64,000 nucleotides of DNA from an uncultured delta proteobacterium (lineage in GTDB: Bacteria; Myxococcota_A; UBA9160; JAFDET01): NCBI GenBank assembly GCA_947259215.1, contig CAMYLJ010000022.1:1-64000 (forward strand), in the 5' to 3' direction. Every line of letters starts with the position of its first letter. The first letter of the stretch is position 1. Below are positions 21,659-30,648 of the stretch, in pieces. Under the pieces are notes generated by a model. That model was given only the letters and a program-made list of their open reading frames with translations, did not search any database and had not been told where the DNA came from. The position numbers were made by a program, and so were the translations under genes.

Positions 21659-22420
21659 GTGGACTTGAACCAGGTCAGCGTCCCGTGTCGCGACTACGCG
21701 GCGTCGCTGCGCTTCTACCGAGGCCTCGGACTGGTGCCGATCGTCGAGGATCCGCCCGGCTACGCCCGCTTCGAGTGCCCCGACGGCGACAGCACGTTCT
21801 CGCTCCACGGCCGGGAAGGCGACGACGAGGTGGTGGTCTACTTCGAGGTGGCGGACCTCGACGCCCGGGTCGCGGAGCTCCGCGCCAGCGGCGTGGCGTT
21901 CGAAGCGGACCCCGCCGACCAGCCGTGGCTGTGGCGCGAGGCGACCCTGCGGGACCCCGCCGGCAATCTCGTGTGCCTGTACCGCGCCGGCGAGGCCCGA
22001 CGCTTTCCGCCCTGGCGGGTGGACGGGCGCAGCGCCGCCTCCGGCGCTCGCCCGGCGCACTGGGCACTGGCGCTGTCGGCGCTGGTCTTCGGCGCGGCGG
22101 GCGCGCTCTTCCTGGCAGCGCCGGGCACCGTCGCCCGGGCCGGGATCGTCCTGACGAGCGCCAGCGCGGACGGCGACGTGCGCGCCGTCCACGGCGGCCT
22201 GGAGCTCGGGCTGGGGATCTTCTTCGCCGCGGCAATGGCGCGACCCGCCTGGCATCGACCCGCCCTCCTCGTCGCCGCGCTGGCCTTCGGCGGGCTCGCG
22301 GCCGGGCGGCTCCTGAGCTGGTTCTTCGCCGGCCTGCCGGAGCCCCTGGGGCTGGCGTTGCACGCAGTCGAGGTCACGGGGCTCGCGCTGGCGCTCGCCG
22401 CGCTGCGGCGCACGCGCTGA
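21659..22420 (+). CDS. VOC domain fused to DUF4345 membrane domain
   Basis: 253 aa from GTG 21659, 7 bases behind GAGGGGG. Residues 1-115 are a VOC module (LNQVSVPCRDYAASLRFYRG ... LRDPAGNLVCLYRAGEARRF). Residues about 130-250 are a four-helix DUF4345 domain: GALFLAAPGTVARAG, SADGDVRAVHGGLELGLG and GGLAAGRLLSW. The VOC part is normally cytosolic and DUF4345 a separate small membrane protein (as at 15279), so this is a gene fusion that tethers a ligand-binding or catalytic VOC domain to the membrane. No stop or shift separates the parts. Confidence 0.8.
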   Translation: MDLNQVSVPCRDYAASLRFYRGLGLVPIVEDPPGYARFECPDGDSTFSLHGREGDDEVVVYFEVADLDARVAELRASGVAFEADPADQPWLWREATLRDPAGNLVCLYRAGEARRFPPWRVDGRSAASGARPAHWALALSALVFGAAGALFLAAPGTVARAGIVLTSASADGDVRAVHGGLELGLGIFFAAAMARPAWHRPALLVAALAFGGLAAGRLLSWFFAGLPEPLGLALHAVEVTGLALALAALRRTR

Positions 22421-22427
22421 GCGGCCG

Positions 22428-22874
22428 CTAGCGATAGCGCCGCCCTTCGAGCTCGACCCAGCCGCCCGGGCGCCGGCCGTCGGGATCGTGATGGGTCCAG
22501 TGCACGACCCCGCCCTTGTCGTTCCACTCGTACTCGCCCCGAAACCGCACCACATCGCCGCGCGCCAGGCCGGCCACCCGCGGCGCCAGGTCGATGTTGT
22601 GCGCCACGAGCACGGTGCCACCGCTGGCCACCTCGAGCAGGAAGCGCTGATGGCGCGAGCCGCGGCGGTCGTCGGGCAGGACGGAGACCACCACGCCCTC
22701 GCTCTCCACCACCACGCCCGACGCCTGCGCGGCGACGGCGCGAGCCAGGCCGTCCTCGGGAAGCGTGCGCTCGAGGCCGCGCTCCACGAGCGCGACCAGC
22801 GCGAACGCGATCAGGATGGCGGCGGCGCCCCACGCGCCGCGCCCGACGCCCTGCCGACCGCCCCTTCGCGCCAT
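22428..22874 (-). CDS. DUF3465 protein, membrane-anchored
   Basis: 148 aa; ATG 22874 leads into an anchor (WGAAAILIAFALVALVERGL). The body has TVLVAHNIDLAPRVAGLARG, GEYEWNDKGGVVHWTHHDPD and a GGWVELEGRRYR end, the DUF3465 pattern of an OB-like beta barrel outside the membrane. Function not known. Convergent with the fusion gene (7-base gap). Confidence 0.85.
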   Translation of the reverse strand: MARRGGRQGVGRGAWGAAAILIAFALVALVERGLERTLPEDGLARAVAAQASGVVVESEGVVVSVLPDDRRGSRHQRFLLEVASGGTVLVAHNIDLAPRVAGLARGDVVRFRGEYEWNDKGGVVHWTHHDPDGRRPGGWVELEGRRYR

Positions 22875-22932
22875 CTGCGAAGGGTACGCGGACCCCGGCG
22901 TGTGCGCATGCCGTGAGTGATACGCTCCACAC

Positions 22933-23550
22933 ATGCCTCCCCGGCTGGAGTTCTGGTTCGAGTTCGCGAGCACGTACTCCTATCCCGCGGCCGCGCGGGT
23001 GGAGGCGCTGGCCGCGGAGCGGGGGGTCGCACTCGTCTGGCGGCCGTTCCTGCTGGGCCCGATCTTCCGCGCCCAGGGCTGGAACGACTCCCCGTTCAAC
23101 CTCCAGCCGGCCAAGGGCCGCTACATGTGGCGTGACCTCGAACGCACCTGTGGGCGGCTCGGACTGCCCTTCCGGCGTCCGTCGAGCTTCCCGCGCAGCG
23201 GGCTCGTGGCCGCGCGCGTGGCCTGCCGCTTCGCCTGCGAGGAGTGGCTGCCGGACTTCGTGGGCGCGGTGTACCGCGCCAACTTCGCCGAGGACCGCGA
23301 TGTCGCGAGCGCCGAGGTCATCGGCGCGCTGCTCGCCGGCCTCGGCGTCGATGCTCCGCACGCCCTGGCGGAGGCCGCCGCGCCGGAGAGCAAGGCGGCC
23401 CTGCGGGAGCAGACCGAGCGAGCGACGCAGCTCGGCATCTTCGGCGCTCCCTCCTGGCTCGCCGGAGGCGAGCTCTTCTGGGGCAACGACCGCCTGGAGG
23501 AGGCGCTGGACGCCGCCTTGAGCGCACCCGTCGGGCTGCCGAAGACGTAG
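22933..23550 (+). CDS. 2-hydroxychromene-2-carboxylate isomerase/DsbA-like protein
   Basis: 205 aa. FWFEFASTYSYPAAARVEAL is the HCCA-isomerase version of the thioredoxin fold (Ser replaces the CxxC), LGPIFRAQGWNDSPFN is the substrate-pocket region, and GIFGAPSWLAGGELFWGNDR the cis-Pro end. These kappa-class-GST-like enzymes use glutathione and act in aromatic breakdown, but many are of unknown substrate. Confidence 0.88.
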   Translation: MPPRLEFWFEFASTYSYPAAARVEALAAERGVALVWRPFLLGPIFRAQGWNDSPFNLQPAKGRYMWRDLERTCGRLGLPFRRPSSFPRSGLVAARVACRFACEEWLPDFVGAVYRANFAEDRDVASAEVIGALLAGLGVDAPHALAEAAAPESKAALREQTERATQLGIFGAPSWLAGGELFWGNDRLEEALDAALSAPVGLPKT

Positions 23551-23551
23551 C

Positions 23552-23977
23552 ATGAAGTGGTACTGGGTCGTCCTGGCCCTGTGGTACGCATCCCTGGTGC
23601 CGGTGGTGATCTGGAACCTGCGCCAGCGCGACAGCTGGGAGCGCCTGGATGCGTACCCGCTGCCACTTCGCGTGCGGCTGCTGCTGCCGTTCACGAAGAG
23701 CTGGCGCAGCGCGCTGCGGCCCGCGGACCGGGACTGGATCCACCGCTTCCGCAGAAGCTTCTTGTTGCGCTGCTACGGGGTCGTCATCCTGCCCCCGCTG
23801 CTGATCTTCGGCTGGCTCTTCAGCAGCACCTGGGCCCGATACACCCACGCCGTCGAGCGGCGCGAGCGGCTCGAGTCGCGCATCGAGCGCATCGAGGAGG
23901 AGCGGGGTTCGCTCGAGAACAGCGAGAGGTACGCCTGGCCGCAGACGCGGGAGCCGCGCGCGCCGTCCCGACCGTAA
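23552..23977 (+). CDS. Membrane protein with C-terminal coiled coil, unknown function
   Basis: 141 aa, one base after the isomerase stop. Two TM helices (WYWVVLALWYASLVPVVIW and LLRCYGVVILPPLLIFGWLF), an intervening basic segment, and a heptad-like tail (ERRERLESRIERIEEERGSL). No family recognised. Confidence 0.55.
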   Translation: MKWYWVVLALWYASLVPVVIWNLRQRDSWERLDAYPLPLRVRLLLPFTKSWRSALRPADRDWIHRFRRSFLLRCYGVVILPPLLIFGWLFSSTWARYTHAVERRERLESRIERIEEERGSLENSERYAWPQTREPRAPSRP

Positions 23978-24030
23978 GGCTGCCGGAGCCCCACGAGCGC
24001 GGGCGGCCGCGCAGCCGGTATCGTCTGCGG

Positions 24031-24972
24031 GTGCTCGACGACCTGACCCTGGACACGGTGCGAAAGGCCCAAGGACGGATCGCCCCGCACGTGGTGCGGA
24101 CGCCCGTCCTGCGGCACCGCCTCCACGACGACTGCGAGCTGCTGCTGAAGGCCGAGTCGCTGCAGGAGACGGGCTCCTTCAAGTTGCGCGGCGCCTTCAG
24201 CCGCATGACGTTGCTGCCCCCGAACTGCCCAGGCGTGGTGGCCCACTCGTCGGGAAACCACGCCCAGGCCGTGGCCCGAGCGTCGCGTATCCTCGGCATC
24301 CCCGCCGTCGTCGTGATGAACGAGGACGCGCCCGCGCTGAAGCGGGCGCGCAGCGAGGCGGACGGTGCGGAGGTGATCCTGACTGGACCGGACAGCGAGG
24401 AGCGCGCCGCGCGGGCCGGGGCCGTGGCGCGCGAGCGCGGCTTCGTGGCGGTTCCGCCCTATGACGACCTGCAGGTGGCGGCGGGCCAGGGCACCGCGGC
24501 GCTCGAGCTGGTGGCGGACGCCGGGCCGCCCGAGCGCTTCTACGCGCCGATCTCCGGCGGCGGCCTCATGGCGGGCTGCGCCACGGTGCTGGCGGCCCTG
24601 GCGCCGGACTGCGAGGTCGTGGGCTGCGAGCCGGAGGGCGCCGACGACACCCGCCGCAGCCTGGCGGCCGGTCGGCGCGTGGCGGTCCCGCCCCCGCGCA
24701 CCATCGCCGACGGCCTGCGGGTGCGCATCCCGGGCAAGCAGACGTTCCCCGTGCTCCAGGCGCATGTCTCGCGGGTCGAGCTGGTGAGCGAGGCCGAGCT
24801 GCTGGCGGCCGTGGGCTACGGCCTGCGCGAGCTGCGGCTGGTGCTCGAGCCCTCCGGTGCCGCCTCGCTGGCCCTGGCGCTGCGCGAGGGACGCGGCCGC
24901 TGCGGCGTGCTGCTCTCGGGCGGGAACGTCGAGCCGGAGCTCCTGACCCGCGCCCTGGCGGCGTCCGGCTAG
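24031..24972 (+). CDS. PLP-dependent threonine/serine dehydratase-like enzyme
   Basis: 313 aa from GTG 24031. Fold-type II PLP enzyme: ETGSFKLRGAFSRM carries the Schiff-base Lys, SSGNHAQAVARAS the substrate loop, APISGGGLMAGC the PLP-phosphate loop, and VLLSGGNVE the C-terminal Ser contact. It has no ACT domain, so it is the short catabolic or serine-racemase-like type that deaminates Thr/Ser. The stop overlaps the next start by one base. Confidence 0.9.
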   Translation: MLDDLTLDTVRKAQGRIAPHVVRTPVLRHRLHDDCELLLKAESLQETGSFKLRGAFSRMTLLPPNCPGVVAHSSGNHAQAVARASRILGIPAVVVMNEDAPALKRARSEADGAEVILTGPDSEERAARAGAVARERGFVAVPPYDDLQVAAGQGTAALELVADAGPPERFYAPISGGGLMAGCATVLAALAPDCEVVGCEPEGADDTRRSLAAGRRVAVPPPRTIADGLRVRIPGKQTFPVLQAHVSRVELVSEAELLAAVGYGLRELRLVLEPSGAASLALALREGRGRCGVLLSGGNVEPELLTRALAASG

Positions 24973-25517
24973 TGGGACCGCGGCCGCCCTTCGCCGGCTG
25001 GAGGCGTCCCGCGCGCGTGCGCGCCTTTGTTGCCGCCACGCTCGTGACGCTCGTCGTCGGGGCGGGGCTCGCCCTCGTCGCCGCGCCGCTCGCCACGGCG
25101 GCAGCGCCCCAGGGCATCGTATCGTTCGAGCTGGCGGGCAACGCCGAGAGCGCGGGGCGCATGCTGGCGTCCTGGGACGAAGGCCAGCGCATCCGAATGG
25201 GCATCGCGCTCGGTGCCGACTATCTCTTCCTGCTCGTCTACCCGCTCTCCCTGGTGCTGGCCTGCGGACTCGTGGCCGAGCGTCTGGGCGGGGCGGCAAG
25301 CCGCGCCGGCGCGCTCCTCGCCTGGGGCCAGCTCGCCGCGGCCCCGCTCGACGCGGTCGAGAACGCGGCGCTGGTGCAGGTGCTGCTCGGCGCGACGGGC
25401 GACGCCTGGCCGGCGCTGGCCCGCGCCTGCGCGGTCCCGAAGTTCGCGCTCGTGGCGCTGGGGCTGGCCTACGCGGCCGTGGGCGGTGCTGCGAGCGCCC
25501 TCCGCGGGCGCGCTTGA
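24972..25517 (+). CDS. Membrane protein of unknown function
   Basis: 181 aa, GTG 24972 overlapping the previous TAG. Helices near residues 17-37, 78-100, 108-126 and 148-172, with a soluble loop FELAGNAESAGRMLASWDEG. Polar pairs in the helices (GADYLFLLVYPLSL, PLDAVENAALVQVL) are conserved in uncharacterised bacterial proteins of this size. Coupled to the dehydratase gene. Confidence 0.6.
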   Translation: MGPRPPFAGWRRPARVRAFVAATLVTLVVGAGLALVAAPLATAAAPQGIVSFELAGNAESAGRMLASWDEGQRIRMGIALGADYLFLLVYPLSLVLACGLVAERLGGAASRAGALLAWGQLAAAPLDAVENAALVQVLLGATGDAWPALARACAVPKFALVALGLAYAAVGGAASALRGRA

Positions 25518-25566
25518 AAGGCTGCCGCAGCCAGCTAGCGTCGCGGGCGGATCGCAGGAGGGACCG

Positions 25567-26811
25567 ATGGACGAAGGCCAGCTCCAGCAGCGCTTCTCGG
25601 ACGTCCGCGGCGACACCCGGGCGCTCAGCGAGCCACTCAGCCCCGAGGACGCCTCCGCCCAGTCCATGCCGGACGCGAGCCCGGCGAAGTGGCACCTGGC
25701 CCACACCAGCTGGTTCTTCGAGACCTTCGTGCTGGAGGCGGCCCAGCCCGGCTACCGGCTCTACCACCCGCACTACCGGACCCTCTTCAACTCCTACTAC
25801 CACAGCGTGGGAGACCAGTACCCGCGGCCGCGGCGCGGACTGCTCACGCGGCCCGCATTGGACGACGTGCTCCGCTACCGCAGCCACGTGGACGAGCACG
25901 TGCACAAGCTCTTCGAGAACGAGTCGGTGGACGCGCCGCTGGCCTTCGTGATCGACCTCGGGCTCCACCACGAGCAGCAGCACCAGGAGCTGCTGCTGAC
26001 GGACGTGAAGCACCTCTTCTCCCGCAACCCGCTCGACCCCGCGTACGCGCGCACCCCCGAGGCGCCGGCCGCCGAGTCCGGGGCGCTGGCCTGGCACGGA
26101 TTCCCCGCCGACACGATCTGGGTAGGCCATGACGGCGGGGGCTTCGCGTTCGACAACGAGAGCCCGCGCCACCGGGTCTTCAGCAACGCCTTCGAGATCG
26201 CCTCGCGCCCGGTGACGAACGGCGAGTACCGGGCCTTCGTCGAGGACGACGGCTACGCGCGGCCCGAGCTCTGGCTCTCCGACGGCTGGACCGCGGTGAG
26301 CGAGCGCGGCTGGCAGGCGCCCCTCTACTGGCGCCGGCAGGACGGGCGCTGGCGGACCCTGACCCTGGGCGGCGCTCGCGACGTGCGCGACGACGAGCCC
26401 GTGTGCCACGTGAGCCTCTACGAGGCGGACGCCTACGCGCGCTGGGCGGACGGGCGGCTCCCTACGGAGGCGGAGTGGGAGCGCGCCGCCGGCGGAGCGT
26501 CGCTGGAGGGCAACTTCGCCTCGAGCCGGCTCCTGCACCCCGCTCCGGCGCCCGCGGCGTCGGCGGGTCCCGCGCAGCTCTTCGGCGACGTCTGGGAGTG
26601 GACGGCCAGCGGCTACCAGGCCTACCCCGGCTACCGGCCCTCGGCCGGCGCCCTCGGCGAGTACAACGGCAAGTTCATGGCCAACCAAATGGTGCTGCGG
26701 GGCGGCTCCTGCGTGACGCCGGCCGGGCACATCCGCCCGAGCTACCGCAACTTCTTCTACCCCGACGCCCGCTGGCAGTTCAGCGGCATCCGCCTCGCCC
26801 GCGACGCCTGA
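25567..26811 (+). CDS. egtB: Ergothioneine biosynthesis protein EgtB-like sulfoxide synthase
   Basis: 414 aa. N-terminal DinB-like helical bundle (about 1-150) with the iron ligands H46 (WHLAHTSWFF) and H-H-E-Q-Q-H-Q-E at 134-141 (HX3HXE). C-terminal formylglycine-generating-enzyme/lectin-like domain (about 170-410) with GRLPTEAEWERAAG, LFGDVWEWTASGY and LRGGSCVTPAGHIRPSYRNF. It joins a cysteine or gamma-Glu-Cys sulfur to trimethylhistidine using O2. No egtD methyltransferase lies beside it in this window. The stop is followed directly by the palindromic element. Confidence 0.9.
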   Translation: MDEGQLQQRFSDVRGDTRALSEPLSPEDASAQSMPDASPAKWHLAHTSWFFETFVLEAAQPGYRLYHPHYRTLFNSYYHSVGDQYPRPRRGLLTRPALDDVLRYRSHVDEHVHKLFENESVDAPLAFVIDLGLHHEQQHQELLLTDVKHLFSRNPLDPAYARTPEAPAAESGALAWHGFPADTIWVGHDGGGFAFDNESPRHRVFSNAFEIASRPVTNGEYRAFVEDDGYARPELWLSDGWTAVSERGWQAPLYWRRQDGRWRTLTLGGARDVRDDEPVCHVSLYEADAYARWADGRLPTEAEWERAAGGASLEGNFASSRLLHPAPAPAASAGPAQLFGDVWEWTASGYQAYPGYRPSAGALGEYNGKFMANQMVLRGGSCVTPAGHIRPSYRNFFYPDARWQFSGIRLARDA

Positions 26812-26874
26812 GGGGACGTTGGTTAAGAAGTTCAGAAACTGCAGCAGTTTCTGAACTTCTTAACCAACGTCCCC
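26812..26874. repeat. Palindromic interspersed element, copy 1; probable bidirectional terminator
   Basis: Perfect inverted repeat with 31-bp arms and one central base. Ends GGGGACGTTGGTTAAGAAG and its complement. Starts right after the egtB stop and contains the stop codon of the minus-strand endonuclease V gene. Related copies at 39336 and 57178. Confidence 0.9.
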
Positions 26875-27540
26875 TGCCCTCCGCAGGCGGTTGACCTCCG
26901 CGTGGGCGGCACGGGTCGTCTCCGGCAGGCGATAGCGCGGGGCCAGGCGCAGGATCCAGCGGCGTGCCGTCGCCAGCGACACGCGATGGCCGACGGATGC
27001 GTAGACGGGCTTTACGCCCGGGCGCGTGCGCACGGCCTGGCCGATCGTCTCGCCGCCGTCGCGCAGCGCCGTGTACGCGCCGCGGCGATCGGCGGGCTCG
27101 CGGCAGGTGCCGACGAGCACGCTCTTGGCGCACCCGATCGTCGGCAGGTCCAGGTACACGCCCAGGTGACAGGCGAGACCGAAGCGGCGCGGGTGTGCGA
27201 AGCCGTGTCCGTCCGCCAGCAGCAGGTCCGGCCGGCGTTTCAGGCGATCGAAGGCCTCCAGCAGCGGTGGGATCTCGCGAAAGGACAGATAGCCGGGCAC
27301 GTAGGGAAAACGCGCCCGGACGCGCACCGACGCGGTCTCCAGCACCTCCAGGCTCTCGGCGTCGAGCACCACCAGCGCCGCGAACAGGATCGGGCTGCCG
27401 CGGTCGTAGGACACGTCCGCGCCGGCCACACGCCGCACGCGCCCGATGCGGTCGCGGGCCTCCACCCGCCCGCGCAGCCGCTCCTGGAGCGCACGCGCCT
27501 CGGGAACCGGAAGGTCCCAGGAGTGGCGAAGCCGGGCCAT
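26860..27540 (-). CDS. nfi: Endonuclease V (deoxyinosine 3' endonuclease)
   Basis: 226 aa from ATG 27540. Core motifs: VAGADVSYDRGSPILFAALV (first catalytic Asp), LLLADGHGFAHPRRFGLACH (second Asp in DGHG) and GAYTALRDGGETIGQAVRTR, then PVYASVGHRVSL. EndoV cuts the second phosphodiester bond 3' of deoxyinosine in DNA or inosine in RNA. The last residues (AGDVG) and the TAA stop are encoded by the palindromic element, so the true C-terminus has been replaced or trimmed. Confidence 0.92.
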   Translation of the reverse strand: MARLRHSWDLPVPEARALQERLRGRVEARDRIGRVRRVAGADVSYDRGSPILFAALVVLDAESLEVLETASVRVRARFPYVPGYLSFREIPPLLEAFDRLKRRPDLLLADGHGFAHPRRFGLACHLGVYLDLPTIGCAKSVLVGTCREPADRRGAYTALRDGGETIGQAVRTRPGVKPVYASVGHRVSLATARRWILRLAPRYRLPETTRAAHAEVNRLRRAGDVG

Positions 27541-27561
27541 GCCCGGTAGTAAAGCCCGAGA

Positions 27562-27768
27562 ATGGCCGACGCGAAACGCGACGCGTGGCCGCACTGCCCG
27601 GAGTGCGGAGAAGCGGTCGAGTGCGGCTCGGCCCTGGGCCGCGAGCGCTGCTGGTGCCAGGACCTGCCACAGCTTCGGGTAATCGACCCGGACGCCCCGG
27701 CCTGCCTGTGCGAGCGCTGCCTGCGCCAACGCCTCAGTCGAGAAGCGCCAGCAGATCCTCCCGGGTGA
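27562..27768 (+). CDS. Cysteine-rich CWC-family small protein
   Basis: 68 aa. [12 protein letters not shown], then CWCQDLPQL and [11 protein letters not shown] give the C-x-x-C...C-W-C...C-x-C-x-x-C arrangement of CWC zinc proteins. Unknown function. Divergent from endonuclease V by 21 bases; its last 35 bases overlap the 3' end of the minus-strand helicase gene. Confidence 0.8.
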   Translation: MADAKRDAWPHCPECGEAVECGSALGRERCWCQDLPQLRVIDPDAPACLCERCLRQRLSREAPADPPG

Positions 27769-30643
27769 GCGACGCGGCCGCCCCGGCCTCGCCGAGCGCC
27801 GCCTCCGCCAGGCCGCGCTTCCGCTCCTGGAGCGCGGCGATCCGCTCCTCGACGGTGTCCTCCGACACCAGCCGGTAGACCACCACTGGCCGCGTCTGGC
27901 CGATGCGGTGGGCGCGGTCGGCCGCCTGGTCCTCGACCGCCGGGTTCCACCACGGGTCGAGGAGCAGCACGCAGTCGGCGGCGGTGAGGTTCAGGCCGGT
28001 GCCGCCCGCGCGCAGCGAGACCAGCATCACCGGCGGCCCCGCCTCATCCTGGAAGCGCTCCACCACGGCGCCGCGATCGCGAGTGGAGCCGTCGAGGCGC
28101 ACGAAGGGCATCCCCGCGTCGTTCAGGTGCGGCTCCACCAGGTCGAGAAGCGACGTCCACTGGGAAAAGACCAGCGCCTTGTGCCCCTCGGCCAGTGCCT
28201 GGTCCAGCTCCTCCAGCAGCAGCGCCAGCTTCGACGACGTCTCGGCCGTCTGGCCCGGCACCAGGGCCGGGTGACAGGCCGCCTGGCGCAGGCGCAGCAG
28301 CGCCTCCAGGGCCGCCATCACGTTCCCGCCCGCCTGGAGCTTCGCCAGCACCTCCGGCACCGTCGCGGCGCGCACGGCGTCGTAGACCGCGCGCTCGCGC
28401 TCGTCGAGCTGGCAGTGCAGCACGACCTCGGTGCGCGCGGGAAGCTCGGGCGCCACCTCGCGCTTGCGCCGCCGCAGCACGAAGGGCCGGATCCGCTCGC
28501 GCAGGCGCGCGGCGGTCGCCTCGGAGCCGGCGGCGATCGGCCGCGCGTAGCGCTCGTCGAAGTCGCGGCGCGCGCCCAGGAGGCCGGGGTTCACGAAGTG
28601 GATCTGGCTCCAGAGCTCGTCGAGCCGGTTCTCGACCGGAGTGCCGGTCAGGGTGAGGCGCCAGTCAGCGCGCAGGCGGAAGGCGGCCCGGGCCACCTGG
28701 CTGTCCGGGTTCTTCACGTTCTGCGCCTCGTCCAGCACCACCGCGTCCCAGGCCTCGCCGGCCAGCGGGTCGGCGTCCAGGCGCAGGATGGCGTAGGTCG
28801 TGACCGTGACGTCGGCCGTTGGGTCGAGGGCACGCCCCGGACCGTGGTAGCGCGCGACGCGCAGGCCGGGGCGGAAGCGCGCGATCTCCGCCAGCCAGTT
28901 GTGCAGCACGCTGGTCGGCGCCACCACCAGGCTGCGCCCGCGCAGGGCACACAGGGCCTGGAGCGTCTTGCCGAGACCCATGTCGTCGGCGAGGAGCGCG
29001 CCGAGACCGGCTTCGCGCAGGAAGGCCAGCCAGCGCACGCCCGCCTGCTGGTAGGGACGCAGCTCGGCAATCAGGTCCGCGGGAAGCTCCGCATCCGGCA
29101 GCGCCTCGAAGCCCTCCGCCAGCGCGCGCAGGCGCGCGAAGTCCGGCGGCGGTGGCTCGCCGAGCTCCTCGCACAGCTGCGCCAGGTCCGGCAGCGCGCA
29201 GGCGGGGAGCGCCCCGTCCCCGTCGCGCGCCGCCAGCAGATCCGCCAGGCGCTCGCCGTGCGCGGCGAGCCACTCGCCCGGCGGCGCGGCGAAGCCACCG
29301 CCCGCCAGGGGCACCAGCGTGTCGCCGCCCCGCCAGGCCGCGAGCACCCGGGCCGGGTCGGCCTGGCGTGGGCCGTCACCCGCGTCCGCCACGAAGCGAA
29401 CCCCGAAGTCCCGCGCCTCGAGGTCGATCTCGACCCGGAGCGCACCCTCACGGCGAAAGTTCCGGTGGGCGTCACCCACGACGTCGCCCGACCAGCCCGT
29501 GAGGCGCGCCGCCAGCTCGACGCCCGCCTCGCCCTCCAGTCGCACGCGCCGGCCCGGCACGAGCTCGAGCTCGGAGGCCAGGCTGCGGACCAGGCGGCGC
29601 TCGGCCTCGAGGTCGCGCATCGGAACCGCGCCCTGGAGATGCACCAGCTTGCCCGCGTCGACCCGCGCCGTCGGCGGGTTGCCGTACACCAGGGTGGGGA
29701 ACGCCTCCAGCGCCTCGCCATCGCGCGAGACCTCGAGCCGCAATCGCGGAGGCTCCTTGGCGGTCGTGGTGGGCAGGCGCGCCGTCCGGATCTCCACGTG
29801 GATGCGTCGCGACAGGTCCGGCAGCACCTCGGCCACGAGCTCGAGCGCGCGGTCGGGCGTGAAGATGCGGCCGACGGGCAGCTGCTCCAGCTCGCGCCCG
29901 TCGAGCCGAGTCTCGCCCACCGGATGCAGGCTGCGGCCGCTGCGCACGACGCCGTTCAGGAAGCGCTCCTCCACCGCGGGCACCGGCTCCACCCACAGCC
30001 GGAAGCCCTCGCCCGCGTCCTCGAGGCGGCCCTCGAGCACCACGGGCTGCGACGAGACCTGGATCGGCTCGCCGTCGAGCCGCACGTCCGGGCAGCGGGC
30101 GAGCGCCGCGAACAGCGGCGGGATCACGCCGGGAGGCAGGACGCCGCGCAACCGGGTCCCGAGCGCGCGCTCGGCGTCGATGTCCGCCGGCGCCGCGTCG
30201 AAGGCCGGGCCCTCGACCCGGCCCGACGCCACGGCGGCGAGCGTGGAGGTGAGCACGTGACTGCGCCCGCCGGAGAGGACCACGCGCTCCAGGGCCAGGC
30301 GACCCTGGCTGCTGGAGAGGCGGTAGGAGATGCGGCCCTCTCCCGCAGCGGCGTCGGCGAAGAGGTCGGTCCCGGCCTCCTCGGCGCGGCGCAGGGCGAT
30401 CACGGCCGCCGCCACGTGGGCGCACGGATCGTCGGGCGCGGTGCAGTCGCAGGACCAGTCGCCGGCCTCGAGGTCGAGCACGGGCTTGTGCACGATCATC
30501 CCCTGGCGCTGGGACACCCTCAGCACCAGCGCCGTCCCGTCCCGGGTGTCGCCTCGCACGGCGCCGCCGCGGGCGAGCTGCACGCCCGTCGACCAGGTCG
30601 AGCGCGAGGCCTCCTCGCGAACGGTTTCGAAGAGAGCCTGCAT
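27734..30643 (-). CDS. SNF2-family DNA-dependent ATPase with N-terminal SWIM zinc finger
   Basis: 969 aa. SWIM finger at C65, C67, C74, H76 ([14 protein letters not shown]). A long beta-rich middle (about 100-480) with no firm family. The SNF2 core has [30 protein letters not shown] (Walker A), [11 protein letters not shown] (DEAQ box II), [18 protein letters not shown] (motif III) and C-terminal [43 protein letters not shown] (motif VI). It resembles bacterial RapA/HepA-like and SWIM-SNF2 enzymes that move along DNA or remodel protein-DNA complexes. Begins at ATG 30643, 5 bases from the end of the aminotransferase gene, so likely co-transcribed. Confidence 0.92.
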   Translation of the reverse strand: MQALFETVREEASRSTWSTGVQLARGGAVRGDTRDGTALVLRVSQRQGMIVHKPVLDLEAGDWSCDCTAPDDPCAHVAAAVIALRRAEEAGTDLFADAAAGEGRISYRLSSSQGRLALERVVLSGGRSHVLTSTLAAVASGRVEGPAFDAAPADIDAERALGTRLRGVLPPGVIPPLFAALARCPDVRLDGEPIQVSSQPVVLEGRLEDAGEGFRLWVEPVPAVEERFLNGVVRSGRSLHPVGETRLDGRELEQLPVGRIFTPDRALELVAEVLPDLSRRIHVEIRTARLPTTTAKEPPRLRLEVSRDGEALEAFPTLVYGNPPTARVDAGKLVHLQGAVPMRDLEAERRLVRSLASELELVPGRRVRLEGEAGVELAARLTGWSGDVVGDAHRNFRREGALRVEIDLEARDFGVRFVADAGDGPRQADPARVLAAWRGGDTLVPLAGGGFAAPPGEWLAAHGERLADLLAARDGDGALPACALPDLAQLCEELGEPPPPDFARLRALAEGFEALPDAELPADLIAELRPYQQAGVRWLAFLREAGLGALLADDMGLGKTLQALCALRGRSLVVAPTSVLHNWLAEIARFRPGLRVARYHGPGRALDPTADVTVTTYAILRLDADPLAGEAWDAVVLDEAQNVKNPDSQVARAAFRLRADWRLTLTGTPVENRLDELWSQIHFVNPGLLGARRDFDERYARPIAAGSEATAARLRERIRPFVLRRRKREVAPELPARTEVVLHCQLDERERAVYDAVRAATVPEVLAKLQAGGNVMAALEALLRLRQAACHPALVPGQTAETSSKLALLLEELDQALAEGHKALVFSQWTSLLDLVEPHLNDAGMPFVRLDGSTRDRGAVVERFQDEAGPPVMLVSLRAGGTGLNLTAADCVLLLDPWWNPAVEDQAADRAHRIGQTRPVVVYRLVSEDTVEERIAALQERKRGLAEAALGEAGAAASLTREDLLALLD

Positions 30644-30648
30644 TCTCG

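Noticed and set aside
23773-26730. Long minus-strand open frame (985 codons) opposite the dehydratase and egtB
   Set aside because: Composition is Arg/Gly/His/Val-rich with no motif, and strong genes fill the + strand. It is an antisense shadow caused by high GC.
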